64,000 nt of DNA from Calycina herbarum (GCA_001414485.1 LLEY01000188.1:48825-112824), one strand, 5' to 3'; numbered from the stretch's first letter, positions 32,724 through 44,219 are shown. The notes: a model not told the origin generated them from the sequence alone. Made by a program: numbers and translations.

Positions 32724-32999
32724 ATGAGCAAATACTGGGGCGGTCGTGCCTACCAACCCCCGACGCCTTATAACGCTGTCTAGTTCTCTTCATCCCAACA
32801 ACCGCAACAGCGTCCACAAGCCCCGAATCGTAATATCCAACCTCGAACTCATCCTCGAGAGGTCAACGTCGGTGCTGCGGTCTCTTTCTCAAGTTCTATG
32901 AGCACCAGAGCTTCGTCTTGGGGCCGGAATCGCGCTGTTACTCGTGGAAGGGGAACACCTGGTCGTAACGGGATGGGCTCAGTGTACCCTACGACCTGA
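32724..32999 (+). pseudogene. SKYWGGRAY-family small protein, interrupted by TAG
   Basis: ATG at 32724 reads MSKYWGGRAYQPPTPYNAV, then an in-frame TAG at codon 20 (32781-32783), after which the same frame stays open for 71 more codons: FSSSQQPQQRPQAPNRNIQ... SSWGRNRAVTRGRG, ending TGA. A related copy at 45668-45811 (minus) has Leu in place of the stop. The open tail suggests either a recent nonsense mutation, readthrough, or an unrecognised intron; no good donor fits. RG-rich and Gln-rich composition hints at nucleic-acid binding, but this is weak. Confidence 0.55.
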
Positions 33000-33959
33000 A
33001 AGCATGGTTTTTAGGTAAATTTTTGAGGATTTACTTTCTTACTTGATGCTTGATCTTGTGGTTTGCTTGGGATCATCAGGGGATAGGGAAATCTATCGTT
33101 AGTTTCAGAGGCGTGTTTTTGTCGTTGCGTTTTTGTTCTTGTTTGCGCTTGTGCTTTTTGATTTGGGTGATTGTGTTCAGGTGCTCCCCTGATTATGGGG
33201 AAGTAAGGTGTCAGAATGTATGTTTTGAGAAGAAGTAGATATGGTACCGCTGCTGGATTGTAGGAAGCTTGGTCCTTGCTTCTCGGCACCATTCTATGCC
33301 ATTGTAGGAGATGTTCTCGGGTATTTGAAACTATTATTTGAGAAGGTTTGGGAGGATTGAGATATCAAAGTTCTGCTTCTCCTAAACTATATCGGATAAT
33401 GACTTCACTTATTCAAATAATTGTCTTATACAATCTGTAGCAAGGTGGCCGAGGGTGCCGGAGAGCAATGACTGATCGTCTTCCGGAGCAAGTGCAGAGA
33501 ATCAAAAACTCAACTTCCAGATTCTCCTAATGACTATTTTCCATTCTCCTACATGCTCCCAGCGAAGCATCAGGAGAAGGAGAACCAACCGTAAGCTTGT
33601 AGGATCCTACAATGTAGGTGTTGCCTTGAGCTGAAGGCTCCCTGCCGTTACATATCCCGATTTCATACCACTTAGTAAGGGATTTCACTTATGGTCCTTT
33701 ACATGGATACATTCACAAGTGCTTTGTCCAGTGTACTGCTTGAATCGTGGCTATTGTGAGCACCTTATGCTATTCACCAGTATTATGGGAGAGTCTTCCC
33801 TAGGCGGAGGGGCTCTCCCTGTGTACTTAAGGCCGATGAATTTCCAACTCAACATAGCTCAAGAAATTCTCAACATCAGTCATCATACATAGTCATCGTC
33901 AGTCTCCGCTCAATTTTACAGACTTTCGTTACTGCAACTACCCGGAACTCGCGATATTT
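33000..33959. other. Intergenic region with weak repeats
   Basis: About 960 bp. Around 33350-33600 are GGAGAA...TTCTCCTAA pieces that recur at 42040, 44040 and 51850, probably a worn hairpin element. No gene called. Confidence 0.4.
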
Positions 33960-34379
33960 ATGGATTTTCGTCCCTTGGCTATACCAATGATGGAGCACAA
34001 TCGGAAAGCACAAGCCCAACAACAACAGGCCAAGCGACAACAAGAGCAGCAACATTCGTCCTCTTCGCCTATCAAAAAAGGCAAGCCCAACACCGAGAAT
34101 TCTAATTCCAATATCCAAAACGATCGACCTTATAACTATGATGAATAATCCGATTCCGAAGTTTTGATGATGAAATACTCGAAGAGGGCCACCAAGAAAG
34201 ACACAAAGAATGATCCAAAGAAAGATCCAAAGAAATATCCAAAGAAGCATCCAAAGAGAGAACCCGAGACTATCGATAAAGCCTTGCGGGAGTCTTGGGT
34301 TGCGTGTAAGAAGAAGGATAATCAGGATTATTTACCGACTATTGAGAAAGTTCTGGAAGATAGCATGGAAAAAGACTAG
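33960..34379 (+). pseudogene. Lys/Gln-rich small protein interrupted by TAA
   Basis: ATG at 33960 gives 62 codons (MDFRPLAIPMMEHNRKAQAQ..., RPYNYDE) to TAA at 34146-34148; the same frame then continues open for 76 codons (SDSEVLMMKYSKRATKKD...) to TAG at 34377-34379. The second part has a Lys-Pro-Lys repeat (12-bp unit CCAAAGAAAGAT and variants, ~34200-34260) and a helix ETIDKALRESWVACKKKD. No intron removes the stop cleanly. I do not recognise the protein. Because both halves share one frame, the stop is probably recent, or the halves are two separate small genes. Confidence 0.45.
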
Positions 34380-34903
34380 GATAAGTTACCGGATGGAACA
34401 GAGTTTTAGAATTAGGAGGGAACTGTTGGGAGGGAAGTTAATTATTCCTGTTGCTATTTCGAGGAAAGGCGCGGCAAAAGATGATAGGTGGTGGTTGGTG
34501 GTGAGGAATTGTGTTTGTTCTTTTATATGTTTCTGATACGGGGACCTTTGCTGGGTTATGCCACTTCAATATATATCTGAGGTATTTCTGGTAGGAAGTG
34601 AGGCAGAGGAGGGAGAAGAAGGAGTGCGAAGCGATGGTTTAGCGAGAATATAGCTATGTGTCCATTAAATGATGATATTTGAGCGTCGGGAAGTGTTTCG
34701 TTTTATGTTTTATTGCTTCGGTATATCTCGATATGGAAAGAAAGAAATTAAGTATAGTCATGCCTAGGTTTTAAATTGAGGATGTCTTGGGGCTGGCGCA
34801 GTCCCTTCGCCTTTGCAGGATCAGGCCGCCAAGGCCGCCAACTTGAATGCCCTAGGCAGCAGTGTCGGTTAACGAGCTACTAACCCTCCTCCCTCCAGTA
34901 CAT
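34380..34903. other. Intergenic spacer
   Basis: About 520 bp, no gene seen. Confidence 0.4.
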
Positions 34904-35357
34904 ATGGTCCCGCGTCAAGTTAGGCGCCAACTCTCGATGCCCCAAGACGAAAGTAAGCAAGCCATTCATACCAGCTATATACCTTGTCTGATATTTTAAA
35001 GAAGCGCGGCCACAAGGTATGAAGAAAGAACAATCACATCTTCCTTCTCGTAAGAACATACTGCGACGCCGCCCGGAACGAACTGTGTCCACGGACACGA
35101 ACACCGAACCCAAGCAAACTCGCAACACTCCCGGCAAAGAGGAATGCCGTACGCCACGGGCGAGGTACAACTCCAAGTTCATCTCGACCCTGGTGAAGAT
35201 CCTTGAATCGAATCCAGAGGCAGATCTTTCTCCGCATATCATATATAGTACGGAGCGGTTGAATGAGCTCAGAGGTATGTTGATGTTAGTGTAAATTGTA
35301 GATTTGGAAACTGATCTACCGCATCCAGGGGCTTCAACGACATCTCACCCGTTCTAG
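34904..35357 (+). CDS. Small three-exon basic protein, function unknown
   Basis: Exons 34904-34952, 35002-35274 and 35329-35357 give 116 residues; introns are 49 and 54 nt with GTAAGC/AAAG and GTATGT/CCAG borders, and both restore the frame. The protein starts MVPRQVRRQLSMPQDE and is Arg/Lys-rich for ~60 residues (LPSRKNILRRRPERT), then has a helix-like segment (SKFISTLVKILESNPEADL, then YSTERLNELRG). No signal peptide or cysteine pattern. It lies next to a decayed kinase-like gene, so it may itself be a remnant. The call rests on regular splice sites only. Confidence 0.45.
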
Positions 35358-35610
35358 ATGTTGTGCAAGAGCTAAAGGTTATTCAGCGGTCTATTTCTGA
35401 ACCGTGTGGTGACTTCAGCATCCTTTCACCCTTAGCATAGCAAGTTCAAACACTTATCGGGCTTGATTTATTAGATACATTGCATAGGTTTCTAGATTCT
35501 ATATCTGTTTTCTGGCGGATGCTGAAGGATGGGAAAGTACTTCACCAAGTTCTTTCAAAGTAGATAATAAAGATCTCCGCCTGTATAGTAGTTAAATTTA
35601 CTCCAGGCCT

Positions 35611-36075
35611 GGACATTAGCGAGTATCAGACAATGTGTCACATTTGGCCTCATTGAGAAGATATTCCACTGCCGGAGCCGCTAGGGGTAATCTCAATTAG
35701 AAGCTGTAACTACATATTTATGTTATATATCGAGGGAGATCCCCTTGCAAATCTCTAGCTGAATCTTCTACCTAAACTAAAGAGTTCTATACAGTATCAA
35801 TTAGGGGGGATTCTGCGGAGTCTACAGAATATGCCGTTGTAATCTAAATACCTTAGCAGCGGTGATCCGCTTTTGTGTAGAGATCTATAGCAGTATGTTT
35901 GGACTAGCGCAAAAAGCATTTTAACTAAGATAGATTTTAAAATATTCTTAGTTTCTACTCGCTGAAAGCTAAACCTAGTCTACCTAGATTTAATCAACTC
36001 TACACTAAGCTTAAGTTACCAGATTGTTATAACTCATGGCGACCTACGCCCTGAGAACATATTAGTGTTATATAC
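35611..36075 (+). pseudogene. Relic of an aminoglycoside phosphotransferase (APH)-like kinase
   Basis: Scattered frames contain the order of motifs of fungal APH-family proteins: a stretch with PLPEPLGV then YIFMLYIEGDPLANL (~35665-35755), and QIVITHGDLRPENILVL (36020-36070), the catalytic HGDxxxxN loop. Stops interrupt it (for example in HIWPH*ED and before KLNLVYL), and codons are AT-biased. The family (PF01636) phosphorylates small molecules; fungal genomes hold many paralogues of unknown substrate. It is plainly dead. The IIDWE-type metal-binding motif that should follow is not found. Confidence 0.65.
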
Positions 36076-36087
36076 TACTCTAAATAG

Positions 36088-36662
36088 TATCAGGATTACC
36101 AAAATCCAATCGAAGCTTCAATCGCAATATTCACACAGCAACTCCAAAACAAGTGGAACGATGAGCGGATCCCTAAAGGGCTACAGAAGGCCCTCGCGAA
36201 AGCCTCTACCCTCCTTGAAAATACCACGGAGCGAATCTTCTTGGACCATGGAGGAAAGGCGGCCTGGATAGCTTTTTTCCGTGCGAGGCGTTCTCAAAAT
36301 ACCGCTCTTGATACGCTCCAGAAGCTATCCGTAGAGGACCGAATAAATGTTGCGAAAAGAGTGGCACACGTCTCGCAACACCGAACTGTCGCCAATATTA
36401 TTGACAAAATAAGTCACAAGCGTCGCTGTAAGTAATCTGACTATTTTTGCCTCTATTTCTAACAACGGTAGATCGTCGGAAAGTGTCTACGAATGTGGAG
36501 GTCCAACAACACCTCACAGCATCCTCAACTCCTCCAAACGAGACGCCAAATGACTCAACAGTATCAGCCAACTTTACGAGATCATCCCCAAAGGAAACTC
36601 AAAGCATTCCTATAACAATTCCCGAGCTCCTTCGAGCAATGTTGATCAGCCATATAGAGTAA
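36088..36662 (+). other. Open segment of an unrecognised, probably partial gene
   Basis: From an AG at 36086-36087 the frame YQDYQNPIEASIAIFTQQLQ runs open through KWNDERIPKGLQKALAKAST, DHGGKAAWIAFFRARRSQN and RVAHVSQHRTVANIIDKISH to a GTAAGT donor at 36428, and continues after an AG at 36471 (YRRKVSTNVEVQQHL...) to TAA at 36662. Base composition is less AT-rich than the flanks. No start codon is evident. A further frame, S-N-V-D-Q-P-Y-R..., is open to ~36815. I recognise no family. Confidence 0.35.
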
Positions 36663-38864
36663 GCGAACACGCCTCACTAGAGGGGATCGTGGACATTTTC
36701 AACAATAAGACTATATGTAGTGCTATCAAAGGGGATGCTATTCAGTACAATGGGAAAACCTACTTGAGAGCTGCTATAACAATGTCCGATTTTTATATCT
36801 TAGGCTCGAGATAGCTTTAAACTTCGAAGCTATTAATATAAATTATATTCTACTTAGACTCTCTTTATTAAGCTCTCTTAATGAAATTCCTAGGGTTCTT
36901 TATTCTAGCTATTATTATAGAAGAGAAAGATTACTAAGGAGAGCGATAGAAAGGAAAAAGTAGTGTAGTAGATAAATTCGGAGAGGCGGACAGAGAAGAG
37001 TCTAATAAGAGAAGGTATTAAAAGAGTAAAGATTGAGGAAGGAAGTGACGTGTGAAACTACTATCTTATAAGAAGAATCTGTCTTAAGAGATTAAAGAAT
37101 ATATTTTTAGAGGGAAAGGAAGAGGGGTCCTGTTTGGGCTTTTTGAGAGCCGACTTGGGCCCTCTGAATATAATCGTGTAGAGTTGTCGACTTTCGCATA
37201 GCAGAGCCGAATAGGAAGCAAATCATAATTGGTTTATAAAAGCGAGATTAGTTACATGACTGGGTAAACTGAGCAGAGGGTAAGGCGAGAGTGAGTAGCG
37301 CCTAAGCAGAGCGGTGATGGTGACTAACCGCGTTGGAAGGAAAGGAGGTCCAGATTCGATGAGATTACTCTACAAAGCTAGAACAACGAGAGCTAGGTAC
37401 GGAGGGCAGGTGCGAACCTCTTAATATCCATCGCGAGCCACGGTAAGTGATATGTGTTCTACGGAAATGTTTTGTGTGCTGGAAAGCAAGCGAAAAAAAA
37501 ATGGAAATGTTCAGAGGGCATTTTTTCCATAAAAAAAAAGATGTAGTGATGGAAGCGGGTCAACATAGGTTTTTATTCAGTGTATTGGACAAAGAGTAGA
37601 CAAGTGTCAGTCTGAGCTACGTTCTTACTATATACTTATTTTCGATAATTGTTCTGATTTATTTCGAGATTCAAGTAAATGGAGAAAAGCTATCTACGAA
37701 TAGGAAGAAGGTGCCTCAAACTCTCAGTGAAACTCAGACAATTGATGGTTCACGGTCGCTTACACTCGAAGTACGAAATACCTAACGTCTGATTCTCGGA
37801 CTCGATATGTTTTCAAAGTAAATTCATAACCCAGGGCATCGTTCGTAAACCAAACTTGAAGATGTTCAGTATGCGGAAACTGGAGTCAGAGTCACGTGTT
37901 TTGACAGAAGGATCTCACTTCCAAAACGGGCTTTAACTTGTCATCTTCTTGCATTTACAAAGCGGTTACTGAGGTTCAATCTTCAAACAACAAGACCATA
38001 GAGGTCGTGGTTTGAATGTTTCTCTCAGCTTCTTTTTAAAATTGCTGATCTATATCACGTGGTCCTATTTATCCTCCATACATTTATTCTACAAACTGAG
38101 CCAAATAATTGTTCGCTTCGGGTCGGTGGAAACACAGAGCTTTCCACAGTTTCTAATCGAATTTGAAACATCCTTTTGACATTCAGAGTCTTATTAAATA
38201 ACCTGGAAACGACACTCGGTTTGTTTCATCCATTTACTTTCTTGCAATGATTTGAGAGTCATTACAAGATTGTGCCTGGAATATGATTTCTCTATATATT
38301 GCGGCACAATAATGTTAATCATCGTAAGTGATTTCCGGATCATCTACATAATTTCCGGCTACTCCATTCCCACAAAGCAAAAGTTTCCGTACTCATGACT
38401 TGGCAATATCAAAAGAGCGAATCGGTTCTCTTGCTCCCGCGTTTACGCACGTGGCTGAAATATATTTCTGCTTTAACCTGAGGGGGTTGGAAGATTAAAC
38501 ACACATATTAGGTGACGAGCTAGGCACGTCTTACTGTGTCTCGTTTAGCCTATTTTAATTTAATCACCAGGCAGGAACTTGACGAGCGAAACCTAGGTAC
38601 CATGATTTAACTATCCTTCTTAACCATCTCCTAGGTTCCAACGTAATCCTCCGGGTTCTGATTATGGGATTGGTTGGATTCCAAATACACAATATGTCCG
38701 CAATGAAGAGGTAGTTCTTCCGGGTCCGTTGATCCTTCGTGCAGGGGGGTTGGAAAGGTCCTTGGTATGGTATATATAGAGCCACGATACCTCGGACGGA
38801 ATTTGTTCTCATCGTTGATTCTTGGTTTGGAGAAGTTGTTCATTTCCTAGAAAATCAAATCACA
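36663..38864. other. AT-rich gene-poor region
   Basis: About 2.2 kb. The part 36800-37100 is strongly AT-biased with many TAG/TAA words, as in RIP-damaged DNA. No protein relic recognised. The distal part is the epimerase promoter. Confidence 0.45.
38771..38778 (+). promoter_or_regulatory. Likely TATA box of the epimerase gene
   Basis: TATATATA about 90 bp upstream of the ATG at 38865, in otherwise mixed sequence. Consistent with a regulated secreted-enzyme gene. Confidence 0.45.
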
Positions 38865-40090
38865 ATGTGGTCCCTCTTACCTCTCTTCCTCCTACCCCTG
38901 TCTGTCCTTTCCGCAGAAGCACATCCCCCAGAAAATCATCAAGCACCAGCACCTGGCCCGGACGGAAAATACACCTTGACAGCACCAGGAATCACAGCCA
39001 AATTTATTGCATACGGTGCAAGCATCACAAATTTAATTGTGAAAGATCGCAATGGCATTGATCGAGATATCATCCTAGGATACGACAACGCCTCATTATA
39101 TCCCGTGGATCCAAACCACCCGGATTACGGTCCAGTACCAGGGCGCTATACAAACCGAATTGCCAACCACACATACACAATTGACGGCAAAAGATATTTC
39201 ACCGAAGCCAACGATGGAAACGGAACCCTACATAGCGGACTTAACGGCTGGTCAAGACGAACATGGAATGTTTCTGACGTGAGCAACAACAGCATTACAT
39301 TCACAATCAGGGATGAGAACAATTCCTCTCTTGGCATGCCAGGCCTTGTTCTCGGTACAGCTACCCATACACTTTCAAAGGGTTCTTGGTCAACAAAACT
39401 TACCGGGGTGGCCAAGACGCATAAAACTCCTTTGATGTTGACGACTCATCCATATTGGAACCTTGATGCTTTCGGTAATCCAGCTACGGATTTAGTGTTT
39501 AATCATACGCTTAGTTTGCCTTTTGGAAAGAGAATCATTGGGATTGATGCTAATACACAATCCGACGGGTCACTTCCGGCAATTCCTAAGGGGAGCGTTA
39601 ATGATTTCTGGAGTGCCCCCAAGAGGTTGGGAACGAATAGTGCACAAGCGAATTGGGTGGGCAATTGCGGGACCGGAAGTGGGTGTAGCGGATATAACAA
39701 TCAATGGATCGTTGATAGAAGTGAGAAAGAGGCTGAGAAACCTGTTGCTACTCTCTCGAGTGATTGGAGTGGAATCAAATGGGATTTGTATTCTGATCAG
39801 GCTGGCGTGGTCGTATATTCTTGTTATTGGATGGGTGGTGAGTTGCTTTTTTCCACATCTTTTTTTCGTCCCTCGCTAATATTATTGAAGGTTCCAATGA
39901 GTTGAAAGCCAGTCAGCGTGGACCTGCGACAAATGGTTTTGTAAGAAGTAATGGCTGTGTCGCCGTTGAACCTCACGATTGGATTGATGGTATCAATCAC
40001 CCTGAATGGGGCAGATTGGACAAGCAGATCTTTGGACCCGATACCAAGCCATTCGAAAGCAATATTCAATACAAGTTTAGTACATTTTGA
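38865..40090 (+). CDS. Secreted aldose 1-epimerase (galactose mutarotase family)
   Basis: Two exons, 38865-39837 and 39891-40090, give 390 residues. A signal peptide (MWSLLPLFLLPLSVLSAEA) precedes the mutarotase fold: FIAYGASITNLIVKDRNG, RDIILGYDN, GRYTNRIAN, LHSGLNGW, then the catalytic His in THPYWNL and the catalytic Glu in VAVEPHDWIDG. In the family these act as acid and base in interconverting alpha- and beta-anomers of hexoses. Several N-x-S/T sites fit extracellular glycosylation. An in-frame upstream ATG at 38739 would place residues before the signal peptide and is less likely. The two cysteines in NCGTGSGCSG and one in YSCYW may form a disulfide. Confidence 0.9.
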
Positions 40091-40280
40091 AGTACTGAGG
40101 AGGGGTCCTGAGGGGCTTGCGATAAGTGGGGTTTGTACCTCGGCTGCTAAGCGACGGGGGAAAGGGCTGGGAAAGGTTGGTACATAGTAAATCAAAAAGA
40201 AAACAATTTATAGATGACTCTTAGCATTCAATTGTGCATACTTGGGGGCTTAAACCTTCCAGAGCATCTGTTCCGTGGTA
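40091..40280. other. Epimerase 3' flank
   Basis: Short spacer before the TIR element. Confidence 0.5.
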
Positions 40281-41041
40281 TTCCGCTATACGAGAAATTG
40301 CGTAAGTAGACGTCTATTGGGGAAATTTCTATCTATTGAGATAATAGACTAATTAATTCAGCGATCATTTTTACTAGTCTATTTGGTGAATTAGACTAAG
40401 AAAAGTGTCGCAAATTCAAACTTATAAAAAATGATAAATACAAAAAGGAAGCTATTCCTAGCCTACTTTTTCGCCTTACGACCAGCCCCAGGTCTTGCCC
40501 CCCCCTCTACCCCCCTTTTTAGCTCCCGCCTTCTTAGCAAGCTTCTTTTGTAGAGGAGCACGTGCTGTCTTCTTTACTCTCTCTTTACTCTCTCTTTACT
40601 CTCTCTTTACTCTCTCTTTACTCTCTCTTTACTCTCTCTTTACTCTCTCTTCACTCTAGCTACTTCAGCCTTTTCAGCCCCCCCCCTTTTAACCGACCTA
40701 CCTTATTTCACCTACTTTTCACCTACTCCCAAGACCTTACAAAACTTAAAAAAAACTTAAAAATCACTACCGGGTATCCATTCTCTATACTAGTCTTATA
40801 TCTAAGTTTTTGAAAAAATTTCTTTATTCTTTATTAAGCAGGTAAAGTGGGAATAGTTTCAAAAAGGGAGGGCTAGGAGCGATAAAGACGCGTGGAGTAC
40901 GTGAAGAGAGTTTGAAAAAAGCGAATTTAGATTAAAATCGCCTTGTTAGACACCCGATTTGACCTATCTATTGGTTTGGCCAATCCGGAATCTATTACCT
41001 AAAGAGATTAGTCTACTTGCGCAATACCTCGTATAGCGGAA
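40281..41041. mobile_element. TIR element, 761 bp, TTCCGCTATACGAG ends
   Basis: The ends TTCCGCTATACGAGAAATTG (40281 on) and, inverted, the same sequence with few changes through GCGCAAGTAGACTAA at the right (to 41041) form ~33-bp terminal inverted repeats. The interior has a Lys/Arg-rich minus-strand stretch (KKTARAPLQKKLAKKAG) around 40480-40570 that resembles the basic tail of fungal DDE transposases, suggesting a deletion derivative of a larger DNA transposon. No clear target duplication. Confidence 0.7.
40571..40655. repeat. 11-bp tandem repeat TTTACTCTCTC
   Basis: About seven to eight copies inside the TIR element. Confidence 0.85.
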
Positions 41042-41643
41042 GACCATAGAACACATCCAAAACCCAAGCAATCATCGTATGACAAAAGCCACAGTTGGAA
41101 TTCCCCGCTAACCCGGCAAGAATCCCGAAAGCATAATAAAATCACGTACGTACCCCCTTTCGAAGCCTTATATCAGCCTCGTATAAATCCCGAATCCAGA
41201 TGAAGAATGCCATTCTAAGAGCGAGCCAATCGCAGTTCTGCTCGCTCAACAAATGTCGCCAATGGAGCTTACGGCCAAGATTCATGGCTGCATATTGGTC
41301 AAGTTTGTCAGCGGGACTACCCCTGGATATGCAGGACCTGAGCGAATTTTCTACCGCTGATCGGTCCCACCGTCCAAGTTCTTGGTACTCTCCCACCCTC
41401 TTAATTGTCTGTAGACCGCACAGACATTTCACAGCCAAACTACCCTTGCACCTGACAGACATTACCAGGGGGGAGAGTATCTCGGTTATTGGAGCTTTGA
41501 TGATAATGGGGGGAAGAAGGGTACCGAGTGGTGGGGTAGCGGGGTTCTTGGAGATAAGTACAAAAGATGGCTCCTAGTATATCAGAGTATCTTTTCTTTG
41601 TGAATTTTCACCATTCTTCAAACAGTCCCGATCTCTTTCTCAA
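41042..41643. other. Upstream region of the FAD oxidase gene
   Basis: About 600 bp; overlapping frames on both strands but no recognisable product. Confidence 0.4.
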
Positions 41644-43909
41644 ATGGAACTCTTTTTCCTCCTCCTCCTAGCCCTACAATGGGATTTCTCCTTGGCATCT
41701 CCTTCAGTTTACCCCCGCAGTCCAATTCTACCAGATACTTCGAGATATGATTGTAAATGTGTACCCGGAGATCGATGCTGGCCTTCAGAGCTAGAATGGA
41801 AAGCCTTTAATCTCACAGTTGGTGGGAGATTGAAAAAAGCTGTTCCGGCTGCTGCGGTTTGTTATAACGACTTTGAGGGCAAGTCAAATTATAACAAAGC
41901 AGCATGTGATGAGTTGATTCAGAATTGGACTGTTCAAGAGGCTCTGTAAGTTTTTTTTTGGTAGCGAGAAAGAATGGCCAAATAAGAGACTCGAGCACTA
42001 CTCTCCATTCCCTTAAATTGGGCCAACCGGCTATTTTTCGAGAAGGTTTGGAAGAATCAGGCTTTCAGTTTCTCGATTCTCCTAATATTTTAGGTTAATT
42101 TGCTTCTGTTAACCGAGACTCTTTCGAATAATCTAATGGAAGGGTGCCGGTGAGCATTGAGAGATGACCGGGCGTTCTACATCAAAAGGTCCTGCTCACA
42201 AATACCCAGTATTGCCACACCCCTAAATCCAATTCGTTCTTACTACTCCAATATGACCTGTTGGCCAACAACCAATCCCAACGAAATCTGCACAATCGGT
42301 TACCTCTCCTCTTTTTACATCGCTACAACCACTGCTACAGCACCACTCGATCTTTCCCTTGCAATAAAATTTGCACGACTCAAGAATATCCGTTTTCTCA
42401 TTCGAAATACGGGTCATGATTTCATGGGAAGGAGTGTAGGGTACGGAAGTCTGGCTGTGAATACACATGCGCTGAAAACCGTGGACTTTACAAAACGTTA
42501 CAGAGGACCAGGGAATTATAATGGCCCAGCTGTTACTGTTGGAGCTGGAGTTCAGGGGGCAGAAATTTATGCTTTGGCTTTTAAGCAGGAACCGAAGGTG
42601 GTAGTTGTGGGAGGAGAGTGCCCGGTACGTATTTTAATCATTGATTTCGGCTACATATTTGGGATATAGTCTAATTTATAATTGAAATAGACTGTAGGAT
42701 ACGCAGGTGGATATCTCCAAGGAGGCGGCCATGGTCCGCTTGCCACTATATATGGAATGGGCGCCGATCAAGTCCTATCCTTTGATGTTGTGACAGCAAC
42801 AGGAGCACTCGTGACGGCGAATGCGAATAGTAATCCGGAACTTTACTGGGCTTTGAAGGGTGGTGGCCCATCAGCCTATGCAGTTGCTTATCGAATAACT
42901 GTCAAAACACCACCAGAGGTTCCTTGTGCGGGGACGATTATCAATATCAATCTTACGCATACAACTGATTCAGCATTATTCTGGAAAGGAGTTGAAGCTT
43001 TCCATAGTCTCGCAAATCTCTATGTTGATAATGGGATGTTTGTGTAGTAAGTCTACCGTTTCTTTAAAGAAACCCGTATGAGAAGCGGCTAGCATTTCGA
43101 AAATGTCAAAACAAACCAGACTGACACAACAAATCAATAGCTACGAACTCTTCGAGCTTCGTCTCCATATCCAACCCTTTGTAGCTCCGCACATGAACTC
43201 CGCCCAAGTCAAAGAGACACTCAAACCTCTTTTCGCCAAGCTCGACGCCCTAAACCTCCCATATGACACAGTAACCAAGGATTTCCCAACCTTCTACGAG
43301 CTCTACGTCGATATGTTTGAGAATAACGAAGGCTCTGACATATCCATAATCGGCGGCCGCTTCATGTCCCACGACGACATAACTCAAAACTCCCAAGCAC
43401 TAACCGATGCCTTCTACAACGCAGTACATATTCCCAACTGGCCTGGTTCTGGAATAGCTGGTCACATAGTCGGCCCCGGGGTTGGAAAACCAATTGCTGA
43501 AAGTAGTACACATCCGAAATGGAGGAACGCAAGTAGCTTTTCTATCACGATTATTCCTACGGAGAGGAATTTTACTTTTGCGCAGAGAGCTGAGGCGAGA
43601 AACGTGGTTACGAATGTGGTGGGAGAACCGCTGAGAGCCGCTAGTCCTGGGGGTGGTGCTTATGTCAATGGTATGCTTCGTTTTTATCTTCCGTCCTTCC
43701 GTTTATTGTATGAGTTTATACTGATCGAAGTAGAGGGAGATTTGAATGAACCGAATTGGCAAACGGAATACTGGGGAACAAATTATCCAAAATTATTTGA
43801 GATAAGGAAGAAATGGGATCCTTCTGGGGTATTCTATGCAGAAACTACTCCGGGAACGGAGAAGTGGTCTGAGGTGGGGGATCCACCGGTGCTTTGTAAA
43901 GAGAGATAG
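41644..43909 (+). CDS. Secreted FAD-linked oxidoreductase with BBE domain
   Basis: Five exons: 41644-41945, ~42189-42624, 42691-43046, 43141-43670 and 43734-43909, ~599 residues. After a signal peptide (MELFFLLLLALQWDFSLAS) come cysteine-bearing DCKCVPGDRCWPS, then the PCMH FAD domain with RNTGHDFMGRS (the His that links FAD) and GGECPTVGYAGGY, whose Cys is placed as the second covalent FAD attachment seen in berberine-bridge enzymes. QGGGHGPLATIYGMGADQ follows, and the BBE segment near the C terminus has YPKLFEIRKKWDP and FYAETTPGTEKW. These enzymes oxidise sugars or secondary metabolites extracellularly; the substrate cannot be read. The first intron is ~243 nt against ~50-95 nt for the others and its acceptor (42188 or 42209) is uncertain. 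No biosynthetic cluster surrounds it. Confidence 0.88.
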
Positions 43910-44219
43910 TTGCACTGTTATTGTAACAGAGCACTGTTAAAACTGAAGAACAGACTTTAGAGTTGCACGACAATGAGACAGGTAAGTCAAGTTATCGGAG
44001 CGTGCTTTCCACTTCGAACAATATTCGCTATCTTCTAGGATAATTTAGAAGAACAGGAGATTTGGTTTCTTATTTGACCTAAACCTTTTCGAACAATGCT
44101 TTTGATTATCTGAGAGGATTTCGAATAATAACTCAAAGAAGAAGAAAGCAAGCTGTGGATATCCCAGAAGTGTTTGATTTCGCTTAATAACAGCAAATAA
44201 TTATGCCGGAAATTGTGGT
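43910..44219. other. Convergent spacer with hairpin piece
   Basis: About 310 bp; at 44036-44115 is a fragment related to the GGAGAA hairpin element. No gene. Confidence 0.4.

Noticed and set aside
33876..34250. Hydrophobic Leu-rich 124-codon frame (minus)
   Set aside because: It is the antisense shadow of the Lys/Gln-rich repeat in the 33960 gene.
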